Notes: a model not told the origin generated them from the sequence alone. A DNA stretch of 64,000 bases from CAINVV01 sp037129695 (GCA_037129695.1 JBAXUL010000004.1:1-64000), one strand, 5' to 3'. Counted from the stretch's first letter, positions 1 to 10,168 are shown. Numbers and translations are program-made.

Positions 1-225
1 AGCGTTCCGACCGTTTAGGGAGTGCAAATGTAAAGCCTTTTTTATTCCTAAACAACCATCTTCCAAAAATAGTTCAAAGAAAAAATTATAATGGTGAGTT
101 ATACGGTTGAAAATCTGAAACGTTAAACTCCAAAAAAAAATTAAAAAAAATTGTATGACTCGCTATTTTGGCACAGAAATACCACAATTGTATTATTTTT
201 ACCAACTCATAGAAATACCAGTAAC

Positions 226-963
226 GTGTCTGACAGCATCATTATAATTCCTACTTACAACGAAAAAGAGAATATCGAACGGATGATCCGTACCATATTC
301 CTTCTTCCCAAGCAATTTCATATTCTTATCGTAGATGATAATTCACCGGATGGAACAGCAGGAATTGTCCTGAATTTACAACGAAAATTTCCGGAACAAC
401 TTTTCATGATCAGCCGAGAAGGTAAACTGGGTCTCGGTACAGCCTATCTGGCCGGTTTCCGGTGGGCACTCGAAAATAACTATCAATTTATCTTTGAGAT
501 GGATGCCGATTTTTCACATGATCCGAATGAATTGATCAACCTTTATCATGCCTGTGCAGACGGAGGGGCTGATCTGGCTATTGGATCAAGATACATTTCC
601 GGAATTAATGTCATCAACTGGCCACTAAAAAGGGTGTTGATGTCCTATCTAGCATCAAAATATGTCAGGATGGTTACAGGCATGACAATCATGGATACCA
701 CTGCCGGATTCAAGTGCTTCAAGCGTAGTGTTCTCGACGGGCTCGACCTTGACCGCATCAGGATGAAAGGTTATGGATTCCAGATTGAGATGAAATTCAA
801 AACCTGGAAACTGGGTTTTCAAATCCGGGAAGTCCCTATCATATTTACAGACCGTAAGGAAGGAGCTTCCAAAATGAGCGGCGGCATATTTGGAGAGGCT
901 TTTAAAGGAGTCATCAAAATGAAAATTGCGAGCTATTTTACAAATCCGGGAAAAAAGAAGTAA
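226..963 (+). CDS. Polyprenol-monophosphomannose synthase-like GT2 glycosyltransferase
   Basis: Family 2 glycosyltransferase of the dolichyl/polyprenol-phosphate mannose synthase type, expected to move a sugar from a nucleotide donor to a lipid phosphate at the inner face of the membrane. In 245 residues it shows the nucleotide-binding start IIIIPTYNEKENI (5-17), VDDNSPDGT (36-44) and the metal-binding DAD within EMDADFSHDP (91-100). There are no C-terminal membrane helices, so it is the short soluble form. I chose the GTG at 226 because family homology starts right there. An upstream in-frame TTG at 151 would add 25 residues of low-complexity sequence unlike the family. The gene stands alone; the next gene is 231 bp away. 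The exact sugar and lipid acceptor cannot be read from sequence. Confidence 0.85.
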   Translation: MSDSIIIIPTYNEKENIERMIRTIFLLPKQFHILIVDDNSPDGTAGIVLNLQRKFPEQLFMISREGKLGLGTAYLAGFRWALENNYQFIFEMDADFSHDPNELINLYHACADGGADLAIGSRYISGINVINWPLKRVLMSYLASKYVRMVTGMTIMDTTAGFKCFKRSVLDGLDLDRIRMKGYGFQIEMKFKTWKLGFQIREVPIIFTDRKEGASKMSGGIFGEAFKGVIKMKIASYFTNPGKKK

Positions 964-1194
964 GAAATGTACATTTCACCCACAAGACGAACTGCATCAG
1001 CAACTTCCCGGAAATATCCAGAATCTTTTTATTTGTTCAACAGAACAATCAAGACAAACATCGTCACCTTACTCTTAAATCAACGTAGTAAGTATATAAT
1101 TTCTCATTAATCTTATATAAATTTATAATTAAAATTGAAATAGTATCTGTCACTATTCGACCAGAACAATGTTTCAGATTATTTAAGAAAAAAA

Positions 1195-2568
1195 ATGAAA
1201 GACCTAATTATCAAGGATGCCAAAGTTGTCAATGAAGGAAAAATCATGCGTGATACCAGTTTGCTGATCAGGAATGGAATCATAGAAAAAATATTCAGGG
1301 ATACAGTACCACAGGCCATTTTGGATCAGGCTGACGTGATTGACGCATCAGGTAAATTCTTATTGCCTGGTGTAATTGATGATCAGGTACATTTCCGCGA
1401 ACCCGGACTCACCCACAAAGGGGATATTTATACAGAATCGAAGGCCGCAGTAGCCGGTGGCATTACCTCCTTTATGGAGATGCCCAACACCATTCCTCAG
1501 GCTACTACGCAGGAATTGCTGAATCAAAAATATGTTCGTGCCTCTGAATCATCCCTGGCAAATTACTCCTTTTACATAGGTGCCACCAACGATAACCTGG
1601 AAGAACTGCTAAAAACAGATCCTTCCAAAGTATGTGGAATCAAAGTATTTATGGGTTCTTCAACGGGTAATATGCTGGTCGACAATCCAGCCAGTTTAAA
1701 TGCCCTTTTCAAGGAATCTAAAATGCTGATTGCCGTTCATTGCGAGGACGAAAGCATTGTGCAGGCAAATCTTGCAGCCGCCATTGAAAAATACGGAGAA
1801 GAAATTCCGGTAAGTGAGCATCCTAAAATCAGGGATACCAGTGCCTGCTTCAGTTCTTCCTCCAAGGCCGTCGAACTCGCCAAGAAATATGGCACACGTC
1901 TGCATATTCTGCATGTTTCTACGGCAGCAGAACTTGCGCTATTTGACGCTGCACCCGTAAAAAGTAAAAAAATAACGTCTGAGGTTTGTGTTCACCATCT
2001 TTGGTTTTGTGATGCCGATTATGAAAAATTTGGCGGTCGGATAAAATGGAATCCTGCCATCAAGTCTGCCAACGACAGAGCAAGCCTGATCAAGGCTGTC
2101 AACGACAACCGGATTGATGTAATCGCAACAGATCATGCTCCGCACACGGAAGAAGAGAAAAGCCAACCCTATCTGAAGATGCCTTCCGGCGGACCATTGG
2201 TTGAGCACTCCCTGACGGCCATGCTGGAATTAAGCAGAAACGGTAAAATCACTCTGGAGAAGGTCGTCGAGAAAATGTGCCATACTCCTGCAGACCTGTT
2301 TGGCATTGAAAAGCGCGGTTACATCAGGAAAGGATACAAAGCAGACCTCGTTTTGGTTGATACAGGCAAGTGGACAGTTACCAAGGAAAACATACAGGCA
2401 AAATGCAACTGGTCTCCTTTCGAAGGAGAATCGTTTTATTACTTTGTCAGCCAAACAATTGTCAATGGCAATCTTGTCTACGAAAATCATACCCCGGGTA
2501 AAAAAGGAACCTTCCACGAACAAATCAAAGGAGAGAGACTGTCCTTTTCGAGAATTCAGGAAGGCTGA
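1195..2568 (+). CDS. pyrC: Dihydroorotase
   Basis: Amidohydrolase-superfamily dihydroorotase that interconverts carbamoyl-aspartate and dihydroorotate in pyrimidine synthesis. The 457-residue length fits the class I (about 45 kDa) type. Visible sites are DDQVHFREPG (62-71), GIKVFMGSSTGN with the likely carboxylated Lys150, HCEDE (His182), RLHILHVST (His237 and His240) and ATDHAPH (Asp313). The first His of the usual HxH metal motif is Gln64; as I recall the same substitution occurs in Bacteroidales relatives, so it looks lineage-wide rather than a defect. ATG start after an A-rich leader. It converges on the aspartate kinase gene with only 12 bp between stop codons. Assignment is firm on motifs and length; D-hydantoinase-like relatives are the only real alternative. 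Confidence 0.93.
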   Translation: MKDLIIKDAKVVNEGKIMRDTSLLIRNGIIEKIFRDTVPQAILDQADVIDASGKFLLPGVIDDQVHFREPGLTHKGDIYTESKAAVAGGITSFMEMPNTIPQATTQELLNQKYVRASESSLANYSFYIGATNDNLEELLKTDPSKVCGIKVFMGSSTGNMLVDNPASLNALFKESKMLIAVHCEDESIVQANLAAAIEKYGEEIPVSEHPKIRDTSACFSSSSKAVELAKKYGTRLHILHVSTAAELALFDAAPVKSKKITSEVCVHHLWFCDADYEKFGGRIKWNPAIKSANDRASLIKAVNDNRIDVIATDHAPHTEEEKSQPYLKMPSGGPLVEHSLTAMLELSRNGKITLEKVVEKMCHTPADLFGIEKRGYIRKGYKADLVLVDTGKWTVTKENIQAKCNWSPFEGESFYYFVSQTIVNGNLVYENHTPGKKGTFHEQIKGERLSFSRIQEG

Positions 2569-2580
2569 GGCAGCAAAACA

Positions 2581-3837
2581 CTATTTCAATAAAAACCTCG
2601 CGGCTGTTCTTGTCCTTTGTTCGACAAAAACTTGTCTGCCAGCAGTCATTTTTCTTACGATTTCTTCATTGTAATATCTGATTGTCAGCAATTCCAGATC
2701 ACCATTGTAATGAACAATAAATTTAATTTTGAGGTCTTCAATCAATTGTTCAAAACCGCGCTCTGGCATATCGACTGCAATCGAAAAATTCATGGCAGAT
2801 TGCTGAACCAGATTCATTTTGATCCTGTGTAGCGCAAAAAGATGATAGATACCACTGATGCTATCTTCCGCAATGAACGAAAAATCCTTCGGTGAAATCG
2901 TAATCAATACCTGATCGTCCTTGTCAATATAGACAGGGATATACTCCATTGGGTGATCAATCTGGCAGATGATGGTACCTGTCTCTTCAGGTTGGATAAA
3001 AGACCGGACATAGAGTGGTATAAGCTTTTCAACCAATGGCTTCATCGTCTTGGGATGAATGACTTTTGCACCGTAATAGGTCATTTCAACAGCTTCACGG
3101 TAGGATATTTTTTCCAGTTTGTAGGTTGATTCATAACGATGTGGATCAGCATTCATGATACCGGGTACATCCTTCCAGATCGTCACGCTTTCTGCATCCA
3201 GCACGTTGGCAATGATCGCCGCTGAATAATCTGATCCTTCCCTTCCCAGGGTCGTGGTAAGATTAAAAGTAGTTGCTCCTATAAATCCCTGCGTAAGGCA
3301 AACACTATTCTCCCCGAACTGAAAAGCCTGAGGCATCAGTTTCCTGGTAAGTTCCCAATCAATTTCTCCTTCCCTCCATGTATCGTTGGTCCGGATATAA
3401 TGACCCGCATCTATCCACTTGGTCACTTTTCCCAAATAATTCAGATAGGCGGCGACGATTTCTGTTGAGACCATCTCCCCGGTCGAAACGATTTGATCAT
3501 ATTCGAAGTCGTAATTCAATGAAGGCGGTATATTTACTCTTTTTGTCAGTGCATCAAAATCTTCATTGACCGATCGCTCCAGTTTCTCATTTCCATTTTC
3601 AAACAGACTTTTCACAATTTGATGATGATACTCTTTCAACAGGTTGATCCCATGAAGGGCTTCATCCACATGACCGTCAAAGTAATTTCGGGTTACTGAT
3701 ACAAGCGCATCAGTTGTTTTGCCCATAGCCGAAACAACGACAACGAGTGAATCCTGTTCGGCATCAATGATGGATGCGGTGTTCCTTACACCGGCTGCAT
3801 CTTTTACCGATGCTCCTCCAAATTTAAATACTTTCAT
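2581..3837 (-). CDS. Aspartate kinase
   Basis: Monofunctional aspartokinase that phosphorylates aspartate at the start of the lysine, threonine, methionine and diaminopimelate pathways. The ATG at 3837 gives MKVFKFGGASVKDA, the family N terminus with the KFGGxS ATP-binding motif. A longer frame starting at 3888 would add 17 unrelated residues. Further signatures are STGEMVST, LGREGSDYSAA in the middle, and TIWKDVPGIMNADP. The last 130 or so residues are a regulatory ACT-type region. At 418 residues it is a single-function enzyme without a fused homoserine dehydrogenase. It diverges from mfd. A TAATTTTG box sits about 165 bp upstream on this strand. Confidence 0.9.
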   Translation of the reverse strand: MKVFKFGGASVKDAAGVRNTASIIDAEQDSLVVVVSAMGKTTDALVSVTRNYFDGHVDEALHGINLLKEYHHQIVKSLFENGNEKLERSVNEDFDALTKRVNIPPSLNYDFEYDQIVSTGEMVSTEIVAAYLNYLGKVTKWIDAGHYIRTNDTWREGEIDWELTRKLMPQAFQFGENSVCLTQGFIGATTFNLTTTLGREGSDYSAAIIANVLDAESVTIWKDVPGIMNADPHRYESTYKLEKISYREAVEMTYYGAKVIHPKTMKPLVEKLIPLYVRSFIQPEETGTIICQIDHPMEYIPVYIDKDDQVLITISPKDFSFIAEDSISGIYHLFALHRIKMNLVQQSAMNFSIAVDMPERGFEQLIEDLKIKFIVHYNGDLELLTIRYYNEEIVRKMTAGRQVFVEQRTRTAARFLLK

Positions 3838-4000
3838 ATCCAATAAGTTACTAACGAATGCTATTAAAGAAGGCGTTTCCTTGTTCAATTGTGATCAGCC
3901 AATCATCAAAACAGCGATTTCATTGACAAAATCGTTCAATTTTCCTTTCACAAAGTAACAAAAAACAGAAACACCCCGCTTGCGGATTAGGCACAATCTC

Positions 4001-4037
4001 CAAAATTAGTAACTTCGCCCGATCATCAGATAGCAAA
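4001..4037 (-). promoter_or_regulatory. Possible lysine-pathway kinase promoter (Bacteroidota type)
   Basis: On the minus strand, TTTG (4037-4034) is followed after 25 nt by TAATTTTG (4008-4001), an exact match to the TAnnTTTG -7 consensus. The spacer is longer than the usual roughly 19-22 nt, so only the -7 box is convincing. It would drive the aspartate kinase gene with a leader of about 160 nt. Confidence 0.35.
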
Positions 4038-4039
4038 CA

Positions 4040-7000
4040 TTGGAATTAACAGAATTTCTCCATTTATACCGCTCCCACCCTTCACTTCTGGAGTTGAAAG
4101 AGTCGCTGACAAACAACAACGGGAAAAAAATCTCAGTTTCAGGTTTGTCGGGATCATCGGTTACTGTGGCCTTCTCAGTTCTGAGGGAGATGTTTCCCTA
4201 TCAGGCACTTTTCATTCTTGGTGACAGAGAAGAGGCTGCATTTTTCTTTGACGACATGCAGGTTCTCGGACGGGAAGATGATCTGCTTTTTTTCCCTTCC
4301 TCCTATAAACGCAATATCTGGCACGACCATATCGACAATGAAAACATCATTTTGCGAACGGATGTGCTGAATAAACTTTCGGGAAAGGAAAAAAAATACC
4401 TGGTTGTGACCTATCCCGAGGCGGTAATGGAGATGGTAGTTTCTGAAACCGGCCTGCAAAAACATACCTTGCAGGTAAAGACCGGAGAGAAACTTTCAAT
4501 TTCATTTATCAATGAACTCCTGTTTGAATATGGATTTGAGCGTGTTGAGTTTGTTTTTGAACCCGGGCAATATTCCATCCGCGGATCCATCATCGACATT
4601 TTCTCCTATTCCAATGAGGACCCCTACCGTATCGATTTTTTTGGCGATGTGGTGGATTCAATCCGTTCTTTTGACATTGAGGACCAGATCTCCAAAGTGC
4701 CCTACAACAAGATTTCAATTATTCCCAATATTCAGGATGGTTTAAAGGAAGAGAAGAAAGTTTCGTTCTTTGAATTCCTTGAAAAGGAAACCTATCTGGT
4801 TACCAGAGATTTTGATCACCTAAGCAGTCACATTGGCGAACTAAGTTTCTCCGTGGGTGAATCTCACGGATCAGATGAGGAGCAACATAGTGGAAATTTT
4901 CTCACTGCTGATCTTTTCAAGGGTAATCTCAGAAAATTCCCGTTGGTAGAGTTAAAAGCCAACAAAAAAAGCGGGGCCCTTCATTCCTATTTTAATACCT
5001 CTCCCCAACCTGTTTTCAATAAGAATTTTGATCTATTGGGAGCTAATCTCAAGGAAAACAGGCACAAAGGCTACCACAACCTGATTTTATCTTCCAGTTC
5101 CAAACAGATTGACAGGTTGCATGCCATTTTTGACGACAAGGGTGATCCCCAAAAATTGGATTCGTTGCCTTTTGCGCTTCAGGAAGGATTTATCGACCAT
5201 GACCTCAAAATCTGCTGTTACAATGACCACCAGATCTTTGAACGATATCACAGGTATAAGTTGCGCACCAAAAAACCATCCAGACAGGCAATCACGCTGA
5301 AGGAACTGAGCAAACTTCAGGTTGGCGACTATGTCGTTCATACCGACCATGGAATCGGAAAATTTGCCGGACTGGTTAGAAATGTAATCAATGGTAATGT
5401 TCAGGAGGCAGTCAGGCTCTCCTACCGGGATAACGACTCATTGTTGGTTAGCATACACTCACTGCACCGCATCTCAAAATACAAAGGGAAAGAGGGTCAG
5501 GAACCCTCCATTCACAAGTTGGGTACTGCTGCCTGGCAGAACATGAAGAACAAGACCAAGAGCAAGGTCAAAGACATTGCCCGCGAGTTAATTGCACTTT
5601 ATGCTGCTAGGAAAATGGAAAAAGGGTATGCTTATGCGCCTGACACCTATCTGCAGCAGGAACTTGAAGCCAGTTTTATTTATGAAGATACCCCGGATCA
5701 GATAAAGGCAACAATTTCGGTGAAGGAAGATATGGAGAAATTGATGCCAATGGATCGTCTTATCTGCGGGGATGTCGGTTTCGGCAAAACTGAAATAGCG
5801 GTAAGGGCAGCTTTCAAGGCAGTTACCGACAGTAAGCAGGTAGCGATTCTCGTTCCCACCACCATCCTGGCATTACAACATTATAAAACTTTCAGGGAGA
5901 GACTGCATGATTTTCCTTGCAATGTAGAGTATATCAGCAGATTGCGCCATTCAGCAGATGTCAAAAGAGTGATACACGATTTGGCAACCGGAAAAGTTGA
6001 TGTTTTGATTGGCACCCACAAAATGATAGGTAAAGATGTGAAATTTAAGGACCTTGGATTGCTTATTGTGGATGAGGAACAAAGATTCGGCGTTTCGGTC
6101 AAGGAAAAATTAAAACAGATGAAAGTGAATGTTGATACGCTGACACTCACCGCTACCCCTATTCCACGAACACTACAGTTTTCGCTGATGGGAGCCAGGG
6201 ATTTGTCCATTATCAGTACACCACCCCCCAACCGTTATCCTATTTCGACGGAAGTTCATTCATTCGATGAGGAGATCATCAGGGAAGCCATCACTTATGA
6301 AGTATCGCGAGGTGGACAGGTATTTTTCATCAACAACCGGATCAACAATATTTTCGAGCTTGAACGGCTGATCCATAAGCTTTGTCCGGGAGTAAGAACC
6401 ATTGTCGGGCATGGACAAATGGAGGGAGACAAACTGGAAAAGGTGATGTTCGACTTTATCAATGGCGATTATGACGTCTTGATTGCAACCACCATTATCG
6501 AATCCGGATTGGATATCCCGAACACCAACACAATTCTTATCAACAATGCCCAAAATTTTGGATTAAGTGAGCTTCATCAGTTAAGGGGACGTGTTGGACG
6601 GTCCAATAAAAAAGCGTACTGTTATCTGCTTACGCCTCCCCTGGAATCGATGACGCAGGAAGCCAGAAGAAGGCTACAAGCCATCGAGGAGTTTTCTGAC
6701 ATCGGAAGCGGTTTTAGTCTCGCTATGCAAGATCTTGACATCCGGGGTGCCGGAAATCTTTTGGGCGGAGAACAGAGTGGATTCATAGCCGACATTGGCT
6801 TTGAAGCCTACCAGCGCATTTTAAACGAAGCGATGGAAGAACTGAGAAACTATGAATTTCAGGGATTATTCGAAGATAGCGACATTCAGGACCAGCAGAA
6901 AGCATTCCTGCAAACCTCCTTTATCAGGGACTGCAACCTGGATACTGACCTTGAGCTATTAATCCCGGATGATTACGTCTCAAGCATTTCAGAACGGGTC

Positions 7001-7399
7001 TTGCTCTACCGCGAACTGGATGACCTTAAAAGTGAGGAGACCTTGAAACTCTTTGAAGGGACTTTGGTTGATCGCTTCGGTCAGATTCCCAACCAGGCGC
7101 GGGAATTGCTCGATGTCGTAAGACTTCGATGGCAGGCAATTGCTTTGAACATGGAGAAACTAATCATTAAAGACAAAAAAATGATTTGTTATCTTCCTGC
7201 AGATCAGACATCAAGATATTATCATTCCGGTGAATTTGCAGGCTTAATGCAATGGATCATGAAAAATCCTTCCCTTTGCAAAGTCCGGGAGAACAAAGGC
7301 AAACTCTCGGTATTGCTGGAGAATGTAACTTCGATCAAAGATGCCCTCACCATTTTGCATTCTCTATCAGACTATCTGGAACAAAAAAGAAAGGAGTAA
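4040..7399 (+). CDS. mfd: Transcription-repair coupling factor
   Basis: Mfd, the ATP-dependent translocase that removes RNA polymerase stalled at DNA lesions and recruits UvrA. The 1119 residues hold the full domain order: an N-terminal UvrB-like module, a CarD-like RNA-polymerase-binding module around residue 430 (VGDYVVHTDHGIGKF), then two RecA-like motor lobes. Walker A is GDVGFGKTE near 577, the Walker B DEEQ box is near 677, and motif VI lies in HQLRGRVGRS. A C-terminal TRCF domain follows. The start is TTG at 4040, since no ATG is available near the expected N terminus. A DUF4294 gene follows after 6 bp, so the two are probably co-transcribed. Confidence 0.96.
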   Translation: MELTEFLHLYRSHPSLLELKESLTNNNGKKISVSGLSGSSVTVAFSVLREMFPYQALFILGDREEAAFFFDDMQVLGREDDLLFFPSSYKRNIWHDHIDNENIILRTDVLNKLSGKEKKYLVVTYPEAVMEMVVSETGLQKHTLQVKTGEKLSISFINELLFEYGFERVEFVFEPGQYSIRGSIIDIFSYSNEDPYRIDFFGDVVDSIRSFDIEDQISKVPYNKISIIPNIQDGLKEEKKVSFFEFLEKETYLVTRDFDHLSSHIGELSFSVGESHGSDEEQHSGNFLTADLFKGNLRKFPLVELKANKKSGALHSYFNTSPQPVFNKNFDLLGANLKENRHKGYHNLILSSSSKQIDRLHAIFDDKGDPQKLDSLPFALQEGFIDHDLKICCYNDHQIFERYHRYKLRTKKPSRQAITLKELSKLQVGDYVVHTDHGIGKFAGLVRNVINGNVQEAVRLSYRDNDSLLVSIHSLHRISKYKGKEGQEPSIHKLGTAAWQNMKNKTKSKVKDIARELIALYAARKMEKGYAYAPDTYLQQELEASFIYEDTPDQIKATISVKEDMEKLMPMDRLICGDVGFGKTEIAVRAAFKAVTDSKQVAILVPTTILALQHYKTFRERLHDFPCNVEYISRLRHSADVKRVIHDLATGKVDVLIGTHKMIGKDVKFKDLGLLIVDEEQRFGVSVKEKLKQMKVNVDTLTLTATPIPRTLQFSLMGARDLSIISTPPPNRYPISTEVHSFDEEIIREAITYEVSRGGQVFFINNRINNIFELERLIHKLCPGVRTIVGHGQMEGDKLEKVMFDFINGDYDVLIATTIIESGLDIPNTNTILINNAQNFGLSELHQLRGRVGRSNKKAYCYLLTPPLESMTQEARRRLQAIEEFSDIGSGFSLAMQDLDIRGAGNLLGGEQSGFIADIGFEAYQRILNEAMEELRNYEFQGLFEDSDIQDQQKAFLQTSFIRDCNLDTDLELLIPDDYVSSISERVLLYRELDDLKSEETLKLFEGTLVDRFGQIPNQARELLDVVRLRWQAIALNMEKLIIKDKKMICYLPADQTSRYYHSGEFAGLMQWIMKNPSLCKVRENKGKLSVLLENVTSIKDALTILHSLSDYLEQKRKE

Positions 7400-7405
7400 T
7401 CCTTC

Positions 7406-8047
7406 ATGAAAATCCTTCAACAAAAAAACCTGTTCCTGCGCTGTAGACCTTTGCTATGCCTCCTTACGCTTTCTTTCAGCTTATTGGCTGGTATCTCTGG
7501 TAACACCTTCGGGATGAAAATCAATTCTGAGCAGTTACTGATACGAGAAGATTCTCTGATAAAAACCATCCAGGCACCTGACACCCTGCTTCATTTCAGC
7601 TTCCAGCCCATTGTGATTGAGGCGGAATATCCATTCAAAGGCCAGCGACAGGAAAAGAAATACCGCCAATTGTACCTGGACATCCAACGTACCTGGCCAC
7701 TAGCCAGAATTGTATCCAATGAGGTGAAGATGGTGAATCTGCAGCTGGACTCCGTTTACCTGACCAAATCTGAAAAAAAAGCCTATTTGAAATGGTACGA
7801 AAAGCACACCTTCAACACTTACATCGACACCCTCAGGTCTCTGAACATGAGACAGGTAAAACTCTTTGTCAAACTGATATACAGGGAAACGGGAAGTTCC
7901 CCTTTTGATTTGGTTAAAAAATACCGTGGAAGGTTCGATGCGTTCGTTTGGCAACTTTCAGCCAATGTCTTACTGGTAAATCTTAAAAAAGAATACGATC
8001 CGGAAGAAGATTTGCTGATTGAGGATATTATCACTAAATTGTACTGA
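7406..8047 (+). CDS. DUF4294 exported protein
   Basis: 213-residue protein of the Bacteroidota DUF4294 family; no function is known. Residues 1-35 form a signal-peptide-like segment (basic start, then LLCLLTLSFSLLAG). The family core follows: KKYRQLYLDIQRTWPLA, then the C-terminal block VKLIYRETGSSPFDLVK, a patch of F/W residues and KKEYDPEED. It begins 6 bp after mfd and is likely translated from the same message, but nothing in the sequence ties it to repair; co-transcription may be incidental. Confidence 0.8.
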   Translation: MKILQQKNLFLRCRPLLCLLTLSFSLLAGISGNTFGMKINSEQLLIREDSLIKTIQAPDTLLHFSFQPIVIEAEYPFKGQRQEKKYRQLYLDIQRTWPLARIVSNEVKMVNLQLDSVYLTKSEKKAYLKWYEKHTFNTYIDTLRSLNMRQVKLFVKLIYRETGSSPFDLVKKYRGRFDAFVWQLSANVLLVNLKKEYDPEEDLLIEDIITKLY

Positions 8048-8148
8048 AATCATTACATTTTTTATAATTTTGGCCTATTGAATGGACATGATCTCAACAT
8101 GATTCCGGATGATATGGAAATAATCGATTACCATTAATAGCAGTTAAA

Positions 8149-10137
8149 GTGATAAATCTAAACATTAAACTTCAAAGTCAAAATCCAATATTTGATCACT
8201 CCCTGGATCATTTGCCGACCAATCTCACTCATCGTGATGTGCTGACGAAATATGAGAAAATTCCCACTTTTATTTACCATGAAAGTTATGAGGCCTCGGT
8301 TGAAGTAGCCAAGGAGGTTGCGGAATTAATCAGAATCAAGCAAAAAGAAGGGAAAACCTGCGTGTTGGGTTTACCTACCGGTTCCACTCAACTGGGCATT
8401 TATGCTGAACTGGTTAGGATGCATAAGGAAGAAGGATTGAGTTTTGAAAATGTAATCACCTTCAATCTGGATGAATACTATCCATTATCCTCCCATTCCA
8501 TTCATAGCTACCATCAGTATATGCGAGTGAATTTATTCAATCACATCGACATTAAGCCCGAAAATATACACATCCCGGATGGAACGATTTTACTTGATGA
8601 GGTTCATGATTATTGTCGTGAATACGAAAAAAAGATAGAGCGAGCTGGAGGAATTGATCTTTTGTTGCTTGGCATAGGTCGAAGTGGTCACATTGGATTC
8701 AATGAACCGGGCTCGGGAAGAAATACGAGAACCAGGATTATTACGCTGGATCCTATGACCCGCCAGGAAGAAGCCAAACAATTCCGGGGTTTTATTAATG
8801 TTCCCCGGAGTGCTATCACTGTTGGAATTGCCACAATCCTCAATGCCAAGAAAATCATTCTTTCTGCTTTTGGAGAAACCAAGGCCAAAGTAATCAAGCA
8901 GATGGTTGAAGATGAGCCAAATAATCAGGTTCCCGCATCATATATCCAGTTTCATGCCAATGCCAAAGTAATTATTGACAATGGCGCAGCCCTTCAACTG
9001 ATCAGAATGAAGACTCCATGGTTGCTCGACAGTATGGATTGGAGTGAAGACCGTTTGATTCGTAAAGCTGTACTCTGGTTATGCTGTCAAACCAATAAGC
9101 CACTGCTTAAACTTACAGGAAAGTATTACAATGACTTTGGGCTGAGTGACCTTTTAGCAACCGTTGGATCCGCATACAAAATCAACATCAAAGTTTTCAA
9201 CGACCTTCAGCATACGATTACCGGATGGCCAGGAGGAAAACCCAATGTGGACGATACTGTTCGTCCTGAACGGGCGCAGCCCGAAATAAAAAGAATTATC
9301 ATCTTCAGTCCTCATCCCGACGACGATGTGATCTCGATGGGGGGAACACTGCTACGTTTGATCGAACAAGGGCACGATGTCCATGTCGCTTATCAGGTTT
9401 CGGGTAATTTTGCTGTTTCGGACGAATATGTGACGCGCTTTCTCGATTTTCACCAGGAATACATCGAATTTTACGATACCAATAATCCTGTAGCCAGAAT
9501 TCAGCAGGATAAGATCCTGAACTTCATCAAAAATAAAAAGGACAACGACATCGATATTCCTGACCTCAGAAAAGTAAAAAGTCTGATCCGGCGCATGGAA
9601 GCAAGATCTGCGCTCAGATATTTCGGGCTAAAAGAAGAGAATATCCATTTTCTCGACCTCCCCTTTTATGAGACCGGGCTCAAATCCAAAGCGCCAATCG
9701 GAATAGACGATGTTCAGATTATCATGAACCTGGTTGAAAATATCCAACCGCATCAAATTTTTGCGGCAGGTGATCTTTCTGATCCTCATGGAACCCATCG
9801 GGTTTGTCTGGATGCCATCTTCATCGCGCTGGAACACTTGAAAACCAAGGTATGGATGAAAGATTGCTGGGTATGGCTTTACAGAGGTGCCTGGGCTGAG
9901 TGGGAAGCAGATGAAATTGAAATGGCTGTACCGATCAGCCCAATTGAACTATCCAGAAAAAGAGAGGCCATCCTTCGCCATCAATCACAAAAGGAGGGGG
10001 CCATGTTCATGGGCGAAGATGAAAGGGAATTCTGGCAAAGAGCCGAAGAACGCAACCGTGCCACTGCAAAATTGTACGATCAATTGGGAATGGCTGAATA
10101 CGAAGCCATGGAAGCATTTGTCAAATATTATCCCTGA
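8149..10137 (+). CDS. NagB-like deaminase/isomerase domain fused to PIG-L deacetylase-like domain
   Basis: 662-residue two-domain protein common in Bacteroidota and usually named glucosamine-6-phosphate deaminase. Residues about 40-290 are NagB-like: LGLPTGSTQLG (73-83), FNLDEYYPL (105-113, Asp108 matching E. coli Asp72) and LLGIGRSGHIGFNEPG (173-188). The position equal to the E. coli catalytic Asp141 is Ser179, while His181 and Glu186 are kept. From about residue 380 a PIG-L/LmbE domain follows, with the zinc motif SPHPDDD near 385-391 and DPHGTHR near 545. The likely role is handling of amino-sugar phosphates in the cytoplasm, but the lost Asp argues against plain NagB chemistry. GTG start. 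A hairpin terminator lies 30 bp downstream. Confidence 0.85.
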   Translation: MINLNIKLQSQNPIFDHSLDHLPTNLTHRDVLTKYEKIPTFIYHESYEASVEVAKEVAELIRIKQKEGKTCVLGLPTGSTQLGIYAELVRMHKEEGLSFENVITFNLDEYYPLSSHSIHSYHQYMRVNLFNHIDIKPENIHIPDGTILLDEVHDYCREYEKKIERAGGIDLLLLGIGRSGHIGFNEPGSGRNTRTRIITLDPMTRQEEAKQFRGFINVPRSAITVGIATILNAKKIILSAFGETKAKVIKQMVEDEPNNQVPASYIQFHANAKVIIDNGAALQLIRMKTPWLLDSMDWSEDRLIRKAVLWLCCQTNKPLLKLTGKYYNDFGLSDLLATVGSAYKINIKVFNDLQHTITGWPGGKPNVDDTVRPERAQPEIKRIIIFSPHPDDDVISMGGTLLRLIEQGHDVHVAYQVSGNFAVSDEYVTRFLDFHQEYIEFYDTNNPVARIQQDKILNFIKNKKDNDIDIPDLRKVKSLIRRMEARSALRYFGLKEENIHFLDLPFYETGLKSKAPIGIDDVQIIMNLVENIQPHQIFAAGDLSDPHGTHRVCLDAIFIALEHLKTKVWMKDCWVWLYRGAWAEWEADEIEMAVPISPIELSRKREAILRHQSQKEGAMFMGEDEREFWQRAEERNRATAKLYDQLGMAEYEAMEAFVKYYP

Positions 10138-10168
10138 CAGAACAATAAATCAATAAGATCCGAATTAG

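Noticed and set aside
1..150. Possible partial gene or tRNA at the left edge
   Set aside because: No cloverleaf, no coding frame with homology; it reads as AT-rich spacer before the glycosyltransferase.
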